From JAENVT01 sp039931555 (GTDB taxonomy: Bacteria; Actinomycetota; Acidimicrobiia; Acidimicrobiales; Ilumatobacteraceae), in the NCBI GenBank assembly GCA_039931555.1, contig JBDTRP010000070.1, positions 1-64,000 on the forward strand: a stretch of 64,000 bases of DNA, in the 5' to 3' direction. The notes beneath the pieces are model-generated. The model was not told where the DNA came from and did no database searches. It was given only the letters and a program-made list of their open reading frames with translations. The position numbers were made by a program, and so were the translations under genes. This document shows, piece by piece, positions 43,240-51,920 of this stretch (position 1 is its first letter; each line of letters starts with the position of its first letter).

Positions 43240-45324
43240 ATGAACGCAGCAACACCAACCCACACGAAGGTACGGGCTCACCGAGTGGGAAAGATCCCGG
43301 CGCTCGTCGCCATCGTCGTCGCCGTCGTCTTGTCCGTCCTCGGTGTCGGCGTCGTCGCCAATGCGGCCGACCAGGTCGGCATCAGCATCACCGACACCTT
43401 GAGCCCAGCGAGCGTGACCATCCACGCCGGCGCCACCGTCACCTGGACCAACAACGACAGCCAGCAGCACGAGCTGCGGTCGACAGGCGGGCCGACCCAG
43501 TTCCGCACCAGCACCCTCGACGCCGGGCAGACCGCCTCGGTCACGTTCTCGACCGTGGGCACATACACCTACGTCGACCACCGCAACGATCAGGTGGCGG
43601 CGTACCACGGCACGATCGTCGTCACCAACGACGCCGCTCCGGTCACCGCACCGCCCGCAACAACTCCCGGACCCGCACCGGCACCAACGGCACCCGCCAC
43701 GGCCTCCATCCACCTCGCCGGCGCGAGGTTTGCACCCGCGTCGGCCACCGTCGCCGTCGGCGGCACGGTGACGTGGACGAACGATGACGGCTCGAAGCAC
43801 ACGGTCACGGCCGACAACGCAGCCTTCGACAGTGGCACGCTGAACGCCGGCGCAACATTCGCACACACCTTCACCGCCGCCGGCACCTACGCCTACGGCT
43901 GCGACTTCCACGGCAACATGCGCGGCACGATCATCGTGCTCGCCGCGGGCACCACCACACCGCCGCCCGCACCGCCCACCACCGTCGCGCCGGCGCCCCC
44001 CACCATCACACCGCCGGCGGGTCCCCCGGCAGCGCCCGCTCCCCCAGCGGCGCCGGGCGCTGCCGTCACCAACGTGTCGGTGACCATCGCCAACAACCTG
44101 TTCTCGCCAGCGGCAGTCACGATCGACGCCGGCAGCACGGTGACCTGGGTCAACAACGACACTGTGACGCACACCGCGACCGCTGACGACCAGTCGTTCG
44201 CCAGCGGACTGGTGAAGAAGAACACGAGCTGGTCGCACACCTTCGCCACGCCGGGGACCTTCACCTACTTCTGCGAGATCCACCCGGAGATGACCGGCAC
44301 GGTGATCGCCAATGCGCCCGACGGCACCGTCCCGGCAGGGGCTCCCGCAGCGGCACCCAGTGCCGCAACGACCGCTGCTGCAACAGCGGCCGCCACCAGC
44401 TCCACCGCCGGTTCGACGGCCTCGGCCGGTGCCGCCGCCGGCACGGTCACGATCAGCGACGCCGGCTTCGCACCGGCCAGCTTCCGGGTCGCGGTCGGGG
44501 GCACGGTGACGTTCGCCAACAACGGCAAGGCGATGCACACGGTGACCGCCGGCGGCGGATCGTTCGACAGCGACATGATCCGCTCCGGCGGTACGTGGGC
44601 CCACACGTTCACCACGCCGGGATCGTTCGCCTACAACTGCATCCTGCACCCAACCATGCGGGGCACGATCGTGGTCGGCGCAGGTGGAGGATCGAGTGCC
44701 ACCCAGGCCGCCAGCGCCAGCCAGGCGGCGGGGGGCACGGCTCAGACCGACTCGACGGCGACCGCGGCGGCAACGAGCGCCGCAGACACGGCCATCCAGC
44801 CGGTCAACATCGACGTGGCCGACAATGAGTTCACGCCCAACGACGCCACGGTCGCCCAGAGCGGGACCGTGACCTGGAAGCTTGTCGGAGACGCAGCCCA
44901 CACGGTGACCGCCGATGACCAGTCGTTCAACTCCGGCTTGCTGAAGCCGGGTGAGAGCTACCAGTACACGTTCACCACGCTCGGATCGTTCAGCTACGCC
45001 TGCCTGGTGCACCCAGGGATGACGGCCACGATCAAGGTGGTCCCGCCCGCCGAGGCAGCCACGGCCCAGCAGGCGGCACCGACGAGCGGCGGCGCCTCGC
45101 AGAGGCAGCCAGCGGCCGGCCAGCCCACCGCAACAGCCACAACGGCTCCCGCACCCGCCTCGACACTGTGGGGTGACACCCTCCTCGGGATCGCCGCAGT
45201 GCTGCTGGCGTGCTGCGCCCTCGTGTTCGCCCTCCGGTCGTTCCTCAAGGTCTTGTGCGGCGGCGGCGAAGACACCGAGACGGCGACCACATCGACCGAC
45301 GGATTGACGCCCCACGCGATCTGA
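43240..45324 (+). CDS. Surface protein with five tandem cupredoxin domains and C-terminal anchor
   Basis: 694 residues: a signal peptide or anchor (about 19-43), five plastocyanin-like domains at about 47-130, 155-235, 278-358, 400-480 and 520-602 joined by Pro/Ala/Thr linkers, and a C-terminal membrane helix (about 647-669). Domains 2-5 each hold a type 1 copper set: H187/C221/H224/M227, H311/C345/H348/M351, H433/C467/H470/M473 and H554/C588/H591/M594, with amicyanin-like CxxHxxM loops. Domain 1 lacks the Cys. It probably carries electrons or binds copper outside the cell. GGAGGGAACTGAG precedes ATG 43240. Confidence 0.88.
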   Translation: MNAATPTHTKVRAHRVGKIPALVAIVVAVVLSVLGVGVVANAADQVGISITDTLSPASVTIHAGATVTWTNNDSQQHELRSTGGPTQFRTSTLDAGQTASVTFSTVGTYTYVDHRNDQVAAYHGTIVVTNDAAPVTAPPATTPGPAPAPTAPATASIHLAGARFAPASATVAVGGTVTWTNDDGSKHTVTADNAAFDSGTLNAGATFAHTFTAAGTYAYGCDFHGNMRGTIIVLAAGTTTPPPAPPTTVAPAPPTITPPAGPPAAPAPPAAPGAAVTNVSVTIANNLFSPAAVTIDAGSTVTWVNNDTVTHTATADDQSFASGLVKKNTSWSHTFATPGTFTYFCEIHPEMTGTVIANAPDGTVPAGAPAAAPSAATTAAATAAATSSTAGSTASAGAAAGTVTISDAGFAPASFRVAVGGTVTFANNGKAMHTVTAGGGSFDSDMIRSGGTWAHTFTTPGSFAYNCILHPTMRGTIVVGAGGGSSATQAASASQAAGGTAQTDSTATAAATSAADTAIQPVNIDVADNEFTPNDATVAQSGTVTWKLVGDAAHTVTADDQSFNSGLLKPGESYQYTFTTLGSFSYACLVHPGMTATIKVVPPAEAATAQQAAPTSGGASQRQPAAGQPTATATTAPAPASTLWGDTLLGIAAVLLACCALVFALRSFLKVLCGGGEDTETATTSTDGLTPHAI

Positions 45325-45338
45325 TCGGGAGGCAGTCG

Positions 45339-45378
45339 GCCTGACCAGGGCTCTAGGGACGGATGACCCTGGTCAGGC
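45339..45378. promoter_or_regulatory. Perfect 12-bp stem-loop overlapping the first DosR-like box
   Basis: GCCTGACCAGGG (45339-45350) and CCCTGGTCAGGC (45367-45378) are perfect inverted repeats around a 16-base loop. It lies just after the cupredoxin stop and could terminate that transcript, but no T-run follows. The right arm overlaps the DosR-like box at 45356-45370, so it may be regulatory. Confidence 0.6.
45356..45370 (+). promoter_or_regulatory. DosR-like box 1 (flavodoxin operon)
   Basis: GGGACGGATGACCCT matches 10 of 13 fixed positions of the mycobacterial box GGGACTTNNGGCCCT by hand alignment. A -10 TACCGT at 45394-45399 predicts a start near 45405, 42 bp after the box centre. Confidence 0.6.
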
Positions 45379-45393
45379 GGATTTGCGCGGACG

Positions 45394-45399
45394 TACCGT
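45394..45399 (+). promoter_or_regulatory. -10 element of the flavodoxin operon
   Basis: TACCGT predicts a leader of about 19 bases carrying the AGGAG Shine-Dalgarno of the flavodoxin gene. Confidence 0.5.
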
Positions 45400-45423
45400 G
45401 AAGTTGCGCGAAAGGAGAACGGG

Positions 45424-45990
45424 ATGAAGGCGCTCGTTGTGTACGAATCGATGTTCGGCAACACCCGGCACATCGCCGAGGCGATTGCTGCAGGCTTGTG
45501 CTCGTCGGTCCCGACGGAGGTCGTGCTGGCCCGCGACGCCGGCGACGACGATCTCGAGGGTGTGGGTCTGGTGGTGGTCGGCGGTCCGACGCACGCATGG
45601 GGACTCAGTGGCACGCGCAGCCGCGAAGGCGCGCTCGCCGATGCCGGCAAGCATCCAGACCATCTGCTCGAGACCAAGCCGTTGGGGCCTGGTGTCCGCG
45701 AATGGCTGCACGATCTTCAGCGGCACCACGGCTGCTACGCCGTGGCGTTCGACACCCGGTTCGACAGACCGACGCTGCTCACCGGGTCTGCGGCGCGAAA
45801 GATCCAACGCCGGTTGCACCGTGCCGGGCTCTCGACGCTTGCCGATCCACACAGCTTCGTGGTGTCGGGCATGGCGGGTCCGCTGGCGCTCGGCGAGATC
45901 GAACGAGCGACCCAATGGGGTCAAGCGTTGGGTCGCGTGTACGCCAAGATGACGGCAACCGGGGTGACGCCCGCGAAGATTGCCGGATGA
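45424..45990 (+). CDS. Flavodoxin family protein
   Basis: 188-residue flavodoxin-fold protein. The FMN phosphate loop is VVYESMFGNTRHIAEAIAAG and the second loop is VVVGGPTHAWGLSG. It is slightly longer than a classical flavodoxin, with a C-terminal GVTPAKIAG tail. It probably carries electrons under low oxygen, given its place in the DosR-like cluster. AGGAG lies 6 bases before ATG 45424. It is the first gene of a three-gene operon; its stop overlaps the next ATG (ATGA). Confidence 0.88.
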   Translation: MKALVVYESMFGNTRHIAEAIAAGLCSSVPTEVVLARDAGDDDLEGVGLVVVGGPTHAWGLSGTRSREGALADAGKHPDHLLETKPLGPGVREWLHDLQRHHGCYAVAFDTRFDRPTLLTGSAARKIQRRLHRAGLSTLADPHSFVVSGMAGPLALGEIERATQWGQALGRVYAKMTATGVTPAKIAG

Positions 45991-48698
45991 CATCGGCCGA
46001 GCCGGGCACGCCTTCGGCATTTCCAAGCCAATGGGAGAGCGATGTGGTGCTGACCGACGGTGGCACCGCACACATCCGCCCCATTCGTCCCGACGACGTC
46101 GAGCAGTTGCGCGCCCTGCACGGGCGGTTGTCGCCGCAGTCGATCTACTTCCGGTTCTTCTCGCCGATCCCCAAGGTTCCCGAAGCCCAGCTCCATCGGT
46201 TGGCCGAGGTCGACTATCGCGAACGGTTCGCGCTGGTCGCCGAGCTCGATGGGTTGGTCGTGGCCGTCGTGCGCTACGACAGCAGCAAGAGTGAACCGAC
46301 AGCAGCGGAGGTCGCGTTCGTCGTCGAAGACGACCAACAGCGGCGCGGTCTGGCAACCGTGATGCTCGAACACCTCGCCGCGGTCGCGCGGAGCAACGGC
46401 ATCGAGCGCTTCGACGCCGAGACGCTGCCCGACAACCGAGCGATGATGGACGTGTTCCGCCACGCCGGGTTCGACGTGACCAGCCACTTCGACGCCGGCG
46501 TCATCGACGTCAGCTTCCCCCTGGCGCCATCCGAGGTGCTCGACGAGCACATCGAGGAACGCGAACGACGAGCCGTCGTCGCCTCGATCAGCCGCATCCT
46601 GCGCCCCGCCTCGATCGCCGTCATCGGCGCCAGTCGTACCCCGGGCACCATCGGCTACGAGCTGGTGCACAACCTCGTGCGCAGTGGCTTCACCGGCGTA
46701 GTGCTGCCCGTCAACCCTCTCGCCGAGTCGATCAGAGGCATCCACGCCTATGCGAGCGTCGGCGACACACCGACCCGTCCCGACGTGGCCATCATCGCCG
46801 TCCCCGCCGATGCCGTCGCCGCGGTGATCGCCGAGTGCGGCGTCGCCCGGGTCGGTGGCATCGTGATCATCAGTGCCGGGTTCGCAGAGCTCGGCGACGA
46901 CGGCCGCGCCGTCGAGGCCTCGCTCGTCAAGATCGCCCGGCGATACGGGATGCGCGTCATCGGGCCGAACTGCATGGGTCTGGCCAACACCGATCCCTCG
47001 ATCCAGATGAATGCCACGTTCGCTCCCGTCGACCCGATCCCCGGCAACGTCGCGTTCATGACCCAATCGGGCGCGCTCGGCATCTCGCTGATCGACGAGA
47101 ACGCTCGCCGCGGGATCGGCATCTCCAGCTTCGTGTCGGTCGGCAACAAGGCCGACATCTCCGGCAACGACCTGTTGCAGTACTGGGAGGGCGACGAATC
47201 GACGACCGTGATCGCCTTGTACCTCGAGTCGTTCGGCAACCCGCGCAAGTTCTTGCGGATCGCGTCGCGCGTGGCCAGGTCCAAGCCGATCGTCGCGGTC
47301 AAGTCCGGCCGCAGCCCGGCCGGTGTGCGCGGTGCCAGATCGCATTCGGCTGCACTGGCCACCTCCGACGATGTCGCCCAGATGGTGCTGTCACGCGCCG
47401 GCGTGACGCGGGTGGAGACGCTGGAGGAGCTGTTCGACGTGACGCAGGCGTTCGCCAGCCAGCCGGCGCCGTTGGGGCGCCGCCTGGCGATCGTCGGCAA
47501 CGCCGGCGGCCCGGCCATCCTTGCTGCCGACGCGGCCGCAGCACACGGCCTCGTCGTACCGCCGCTCAGTGAGGCGACACAGGCCCGACTGGCCGGCTTC
47601 CTCCCCAGGACGGCGGCCACCGGCAACCCGGTCGACATCGTCGCTGCGGGCTCGCCGGCTGCATTCGAACTGGCCCTGTGCGCAGTACTCGACGACCCCG
47701 ACATCGACGCCGTGCTGGCCATCTACGTGCCGCCGCTGCCAGACCGCGATCGATCGATGGTCGATGCGATCGCCAAGGCCGCCGCCAGCCGGCCCGACAA
47801 GACGATGCTGGCCACAGTGTTGGCGGGTAATGCGACCGTCGAGCTCGAGGGGGTCAAGGTGCCCACCTATCGCTTCCCAGAATCTGCGGTGCGAGCGCTC
47901 GCCCACATGGCCAGCCGCAGCGAGTGGCTGCGGACCAACGACTCCGCCGTACTCGAGCAACTGATCGACGCCACACGATCCCGCACGATCGTGTGTGACT
48001 TCCTGCGGCGCACGCCAGAGGGCGGCTGGCTCGACATGGCCTCGGCGGCGACGCTGGCGGCCGCAGCGGGTGTGCCGATGGTCGAGACGGCGATCGTCGA
48101 CGACCTCGACGCCGCAGTGGCGGCAGCGACCAGGCTCGGCTTCCCGGTGGCGCTGAAAGGCATCGGGGCCTCGATCCTCCACAAGACCGAGGCCGGCGCG
48201 GTCAAGCTCGCTCTCTTCGATGAGCATGCAGTGGCCGCGGCCGGCTCAGCGATGCGTGCGGTGCTCGGGGCACAGCTCGAGGGCTTCACCGTGCAGACGA
48301 TGGCGCCGGCCGGGATCGAACTGTTGGCGGGCATCGCCACCGACCCCGCGTTCGGGCCGCTCGTGATCTTCGGCGCCGGCGGCACCGCGGCAGAACTGCT
48401 CAACGATCGCATCGTGCGCCCGGCGCCGTTGAGCGCCGCCGATCCCGCACGAATGATCCGTGGGCTGCGGATCTCCCCGCTGCTCGACGGCTACCGTGGC
48501 ACTCCGGTGATCGATCACGCCCCACTCGAGGCACTGCTGGTTCGTCTCGGCCAACTCGCGGACGTCGTGCCGGAGATCGTCGAGATCGATCTCAACCCGA
48601 TCATCGCCACCCACGACGGGTTCCAGGTCGTCGATCTGCGGGTTCGGGCCATGCCCAACGTGTCTCACCCGGAGCGCTCTGTACGGAGGTTGCGATGA
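45987..48698 (+). CDS. GNAT acetyltransferase fused to NDP-forming acyl-CoA synthetase (Pat-like)
   Basis: 903 residues. Residues 1-180 form a GNAT acetyltransferase (IRPIRPDDVEQLRALHGRLS; acetyl-CoA loop EDDQQRRGLATVMLEHLAAV). Then come a CoA-binding domain (RPASIAVIGASRTPGTIGYE), a succinyl-CoA-ligase-like domain with MTQSGALG and SHSAALA, and an ATP-grasp domain to the end. This order matches protein lysine acetyltransferases of the bacterial Pat family with an N-terminal GNAT. The synthetase half may be active or may sense metabolites. It overlaps both neighbours by four bases. Likely role: protein acetylation on entry to dormancy, or acyl-CoA metabolism. Confidence 0.88.
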   Translation: MTSAEPGTPSAFPSQWESDVVLTDGGTAHIRPIRPDDVEQLRALHGRLSPQSIYFRFFSPIPKVPEAQLHRLAEVDYRERFALVAELDGLVVAVVRYDSSKSEPTAAEVAFVVEDDQQRRGLATVMLEHLAAVARSNGIERFDAETLPDNRAMMDVFRHAGFDVTSHFDAGVIDVSFPLAPSEVLDEHIEERERRAVVASISRILRPASIAVIGASRTPGTIGYELVHNLVRSGFTGVVLPVNPLAESIRGIHAYASVGDTPTRPDVAIIAVPADAVAAVIAECGVARVGGIVIISAGFAELGDDGRAVEASLVKIARRYGMRVIGPNCMGLANTDPSIQMNATFAPVDPIPGNVAFMTQSGALGISLIDENARRGIGISSFVSVGNKADISGNDLLQYWEGDESTTVIALYLESFGNPRKFLRIASRVARSKPIVAVKSGRSPAGVRGARSHSAALATSDDVAQMVLSRAGVTRVETLEELFDVTQAFASQPAPLGRRLAIVGNAGGPAILAADAAAAHGLVVPPLSEATQARLAGFLPRTAATGNPVDIVAAGSPAAFELALCAVLDDPDIDAVLAIYVPPLPDRDRSMVDAIAKAAASRPDKTMLATVLAGNATVELEGVKVPTYRFPESAVRALAHMASRSEWLRTNDSAVLEQLIDATRSRTIVCDFLRRTPEGGWLDMASAATLAAAAGVPMVETAIVDDLDAAVAAATRLGFPVALKGIGASILHKTEAGAVKLALFDEHAVAAAGSAMRAVLGAQLEGFTVQTMAPAGIELLAGIATDPAFGPLVIFGAGGTAAELLNDRIVRPAPLSAADPARMIRGLRISPLLDGYRGTPVIDHAPLEALLVRLGQLADVVPEIVEIDLNPIIATHDGFQVVDLRVRAMPNVSHPERSVRRLR

Positions 48699-49120
48699 AC
48701 GCACTGCCCAATTCGACGAACGACTCGATCCTCGTCGGTGTCGACACGTCTCGCGAGTCGATCGCCGCATTGCGGTGGGCAGCCGGACTCGCCGCACAAC
48801 GCGGCGTGCCGCTGCTCGCGGTGCATGCCGAAGGCCTGCTCGAGGAGGGGTCGTACGTTCCGCACGTCAACGTCACCGAGCTGGTCACCCAGACTCTTGC
48901 GGAGGTTGCGCCGTCACTGATCGTCACGTCGCTGATCGAGCCGGGACCGCCGACCGACACGTTGTTGCGTGTGGCCAAGCGCACCGGGGCGGGCCACATC
49001 GTCGTCGGCCACCGCGGTGTCGGCGATACGGGTTCCGACATCGGCTCGACCGCGCTCGCGCTGGTCAGTCGTTCCAGTGTCTCGGTCACCGTGGTACGAG
49101 GCGACCAGCCGGCAAGTTGA
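48695..49120 (+). CDS. Universal stress protein (single domain)
   Basis: 141 residues with one Usp domain: ILVGVDTSRESIAALRWAAG at the start and the nucleotide loop IVVGHRGVGDTGSDIGSTAL near the end, a variant of the G2xG9xGS/T ATP motif. DosR regulons of mycobacteria contain several Usp proteins. It is the last gene of the flavodoxin operon; ATG 48695 overlaps the previous stop. An inverted repeat follows. Confidence 0.88.
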   Translation: MNALPNSTNDSILVGVDTSRESIAALRWAAGLAAQRGVPLLAVHAEGLLEEGSYVPHVNVTELVTQTLAEVAPSLIVTSLIEPGPPTDTLLRVAKRTGAGHIVVGHRGVGDTGSDIGSTALALVSRSSVSVTVVRGDQPAS

Positions 49121-49123
49121 TCT

Positions 49124-49156
49124 CGAGCTCCCGGCTCGGGCAAAACCAGGAGCTCG
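49124..49156. terminator. Inverted repeat between convergent genes, possible bidirectional terminator
   Basis: CGAGCTCC (49124-49131) and GGAGCTCG (49149-49156) flank 17 bases between the Usp stop and the ferritin-like stop. The stem is short and has no T-run. Confidence 0.4.
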
Positions 49157-49159
49157 GAA

Positions 49160-49663
49160 TCAGGCCCGCGCCGGTGAGGGAGAAACTTCGCGCTCCTCGA
49201 GACGAGCTCGCAGGAACTTCAACACCTTGATGTGCTTCTTCGTGTCTGCGATCACCAGATCGACCAACATGCCCCACAACGTCGATGTGCGTACATCGCG
49301 AACCTGACGACGCAAGTCCTTGGTCGTGGCGAGGTCGGCCTCTTCGAACTTCAACAGCCGCTCGACCATCTCGATCGTCTCGGGTGGGACGGGACGGAAG
49401 TCGACGTGCGGGATGCCGTCGGGGGCGTCGCGCAACTCGGCCAGCGCCTTGATCGTCTCGATCCACTCCTCGAACAACCGGTGGTGCCGAGCCTCGTCCT
49501 CGCCGATCAACTCGGCGACGAAGCGAACGTAGGGATGCTCGTCCTGGGCCAGTGCCTCGTAGAGGTCGATGACTTCCTTCTCGGACTCGACGTGGTCGTT
49601 GAGGTGATCGATCAGGGCTCGGTCGCATTCGCTGAGGTCATGTGGAACTCGGCTAGAGGTCAT
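49160..49663 (-). CDS. Ferritin-like (rubrerythrin-type) helical protein
   Basis: 167 mostly helical residues. VESEKEVIDLYEALAQDEHP and LIGEDEARHHRLFEEWIETI place Glu and ExxH motifs on successive helices, the carboxylate-His pattern of ferritin-like di-iron proteins. Later helices carry LLKFEEADLATTKDLRRQ. It may store iron or reduce peroxide. ATG 49663 has GAGACT 6 bases upstream (A2 and T6 of a -10). It is divergent from deoC, and the gap holds DosR-like box 2 plus a weaker related palindrome, so it may be co-regulated. Confidence 0.72.
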   Translation of the reverse strand: MTSSRVPHDLSECDRALIDHLNDHVESEKEVIDLYEALAQDEHPYVRFVAELIGEDEARHHRLFEEWIETIKALAELRDAPDGIPHVDFRPVPPETIEMVERLLKFEEADLATTKDLRRQVRDVRTSTLWGMLVDLVIADTKKHIKVLKFLRARLEEREVSPSPARA

Positions 49664-49690
49664 TCTCGAAGTCTCGACGATCGGCGGTGG

Positions 49691-49735
49691 GGGCGACAGA
49701 GCCCTTCGAGGTACCTCGCCGGGTACTTCGACCCT
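49691..49735. promoter_or_regulatory. DosR-like box 2 (49721-49735) and a weaker partner (49691-49705)
   Basis: GGGTACTTCGACCCT (49721-49735, 9 of 13 fixed positions) is centred 42 bp upstream of the deoC ATG. GGGCGACAGAGCCCT (49691-49705) is a weaker look-alike exactly 30 bp further up. Mycobacterial DosR promoters often carry two boxes, but the weak one may be chance. Confidence 0.55.
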
Positions 49736-49769
49736 GTTTCGCGGTTCCCGGGTAGGGCAGGATCTTCCA

Positions 49770-50579
49770 ATGAGCGACTTGAGCGCAGCGGGCCTGGCCC
49801 GCCAGGCGAGCAGGGCTCTGGCTTGCCTCGATCTGACGAGCCTGAACCTCGACGACACACCGGAGCGCATCGATGCGCTCTGTGATCGTGCCCTGTCACC
49901 AGCACCCGGTATCGAGGGACATCCCGCCGCAGTCTGCATCTACCCACGATTCGTGGCCCAGGCCAGCGCCCGCGTTCGGGCGAGTGGCATCGCCGTGGCC
50001 GCCGTCGCCAACTTCCCGCTGGGCACGGCCCCGATCGGCGAGGTGATCGACGAGGTCGAGCAGGCCCTCGGTGACGGCGCCGACGAGATCGACGTCGTTT
50101 TCCCCTTCCGGTCGTTCTTGGCCGGCGACCATGCCGCCGGAGCCGCGCTGCTCGCCGCGGTGAGTGCTGCGTGCCGCAGCCATGCGCGCCCAGCCAGGCT
50201 GAAGGTCATCCTCGAGACGGGCGTGCTGCACGACGTCGCCACGATCAAGGCTGCGGCAGCCGTCGCCGTGGCGAACGGGGCCGACTTCTTGAAGACCTCG
50301 ACCGGCAAACTCGACCCAGCGGCGACGCCCGAGGCAGCCCAAGCACTGCTGGAGGTGATCGACGAGGCCCAGCGCAATGGCCGACCGATCGGCCTGAAGG
50401 TGGCCGGCGGCGTGAAGAGCGTTGCCGAGGCCGCCGACTACCTGGAGATGGCCGATCGGCATCTTCGACCGAACGGGGCCGAGCCGACGAACTTCCGGTT
50501 CGGGGCCAGCGGACTACTCAACGACATCGTGCGAGTGCTCGGCGGCGTCCACGAAGCTGAACTGTCGTCGGAGTACTGA
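49770..50579 (+). CDS. deoC: Deoxyribose-phosphate aldolase
   Basis: 269-residue class I aldolase splitting 2-deoxyribose 5-phosphate to acetaldehyde and glyceraldehyde 3-phosphate. The Schiff-base lysine is in ADFLKTSTGKL, and GLKVAGGVKSVAEAADYL is the phosphate-binding segment. DEIDVVFPFRSFLAGD carries the catalytic acidic region. ATG 49770 has CAGGAT 6 bases upstream and DosR-like box 2 at -42, so expression is probably induced by the DevR-like regulator. The stop overlaps the deoA start by one base. Confidence 0.93.
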   Translation: MSDLSAAGLARQASRALACLDLTSLNLDDTPERIDALCDRALSPAPGIEGHPAAVCIYPRFVAQASARVRASGIAVAAVANFPLGTAPIGEVIDEVEQALGDGADEIDVVFPFRSFLAGDHAAGAALLAAVSAACRSHARPARLKVILETGVLHDVATIKAAAAVAVANGADFLKTSTGKLDPAATPEAAQALLEVIDEAQRNGRPIGLKVAGGVKSVAEAADYLEMADRHLRPNGAEPTNFRFGASGLLNDIVRVLGGVHEAELSSEY

Positions 50580-51919
50580 TGGGTTCCGATCAACCCGTCT
50601 TCCTTCCGCAGGAGGTCATCCGCGCCAAGCGCGACGGCCGGCGGCTGACCGATGCGGAGATCGCACAGTTCGTCGCCGGGCTCACCGACGGGAGCGTAGG
50701 AGACGGCCAGGCGGCAGCACTCGCCATGGCCATCTACTTCCAAGGGATGGACACCGCCGAACGGGTCGCCCTCACCAGGGCCATGTCGCAATCAGGCTCC
50801 ACCATGAAGTGGGACCGAACAGACCTGCACGGGCCGGTGGTCGACAAGCATTCGACCGGCGGGGTCGGCGACAAGGTCAGCCTGATGCTGGCTCCATTGG
50901 TCGCCGCGTGCGGGGCACACGTCCCGATGATCTCGGGGCGAGGGCTGGGGCACACCGGCGGCACGTTCGACAAGCTCGAAAGCATTCCCGGCTACGCCAC
51001 ACGGCCCGACAATGACCTGTTCCACAAGGTCGTCGCCGAAGTCGGTTGCGCGATCATCGGTCAGACGACCAACCTGGCGCCTGCCGATGGCCGGCTCTAC
51101 GCCATCCGCGATGTCACGGCGACCGTGGAGTCGATCCCGCTGATCACCGCATCGATCCTGTCGAAGAAGTTGGCCGCCGGCCTCGACGGCCTGGTGATGG
51201 ATGTCACCTTCGGCAGCGGCGCGTTCATGTCCGAGCTAGACCGCGCCGAGGAACTGGCCCGCAGCATCGTCGACGTGGCCGGCGACGCCGGGCTGCAGAC
51301 GACCGCGCTGCTCACCGACATGAACCAGGTGCTGGGACGAACTGCCGGCAACGCACTCGAGGTGCGCGAGACGATCGACTGGCTGACCGGGGCCGCCGAC
51401 GACCCCCGGCTGACCGAGGTGGTGCTGGCCCTCGGGGCCGAGATGCTGCTGCTCGTCGGCCTCGCCACCGACCTCGACGTGGCGACGAAGACTCTCGTTA
51501 CTGCCCGCTCGGAGGGTCGCGCAGCGGAGCGCTTCCAGCAGATGGTGGCCGCCCTCGGTGGGCCCAACGACCTGATCGAGCGTCCTGACGCGTACCTGCC
51601 CGACGCGGCGGTCACGATGCGCGTCGATCCGGGACGCGGCGGCTACGTCCAGTCGATCGATACTCGCGCCGTCGGTCTGGCCGTCGTCGCACTCGGCGGC
51701 GGTCGCATGCGGGTCAACGATCCGATCGACCACACCGTCGGCCTCAGCGACGTGGCGGGGATCAGCGAGTACGTCGACCGCGAACGACCGCTGGCCATCG
51801 TGCACGCCCGGACTGAATCGGATGCGGCGATCGCCGCCGAGGCCGTGCGGGCAGCCTGTTCGATCGACGATTCGCAACCGACTGTCGGCCCCGTCGTCGC
51901 CACACGAATCACGGCGTGA
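50579..51919 (+). CDS. deoA: Thymidine phosphorylase
   Basis: 446-residue pyrimidine nucleoside phosphorylase converting thymidine (or deoxyuridine) and phosphate to base and deoxyribose 1-phosphate. The family signature SGRGLGHTGGTFDKLESIPG is exact, and DKHSTGGVGDKVSL is the phosphate-binding loop. With deoC it channels deoxynucleoside sugar to central metabolism; a phosphopentomutase is not nearby. It overlaps deoC by one base (TGATG). One base separates its stop from the phosphoribosyltransferase ATG. Confidence 0.95.
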   Translation: MGSDQPVFLPQEVIRAKRDGRRLTDAEIAQFVAGLTDGSVGDGQAAALAMAIYFQGMDTAERVALTRAMSQSGSTMKWDRTDLHGPVVDKHSTGGVGDKVSLMLAPLVAACGAHVPMISGRGLGHTGGTFDKLESIPGYATRPDNDLFHKVVAEVGCAIIGQTTNLAPADGRLYAIRDVTATVESIPLITASILSKKLAAGLDGLVMDVTFGSGAFMSELDRAEELARSIVDVAGDAGLQTTALLTDMNQVLGRTAGNALEVRETIDWLTGAADDPRLTEVVLALGAEMLLLVGLATDLDVATKTLVTARSEGRAAERFQQMVAALGGPNDLIERPDAYLPDAAVTMRVDPGRGGYVQSIDTRAVGLAVVALGGGRMRVNDPIDHTVGLSDVAGISEYVDRERPLAIVHARTESDAAIAAEAVRAACSIDDSQPTVGPVVATRITA

Positions 51920-51920
51920 C

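Noticed and set aside
43144..45315. A 723-codon minus-strand frame opposite the cupredoxin gene
   Set aside because: Low-complexity Gly/Arg composition produced by the repeats of the real gene on the plus strand; no domains.
45498..45986. In-frame upstream extension of the GNAT/acyl-CoA-synthetase protein
   Set aside because: It overlaps the flavodoxin gene in another frame; the ATGA overlap at 45987 gives the family N-terminus.
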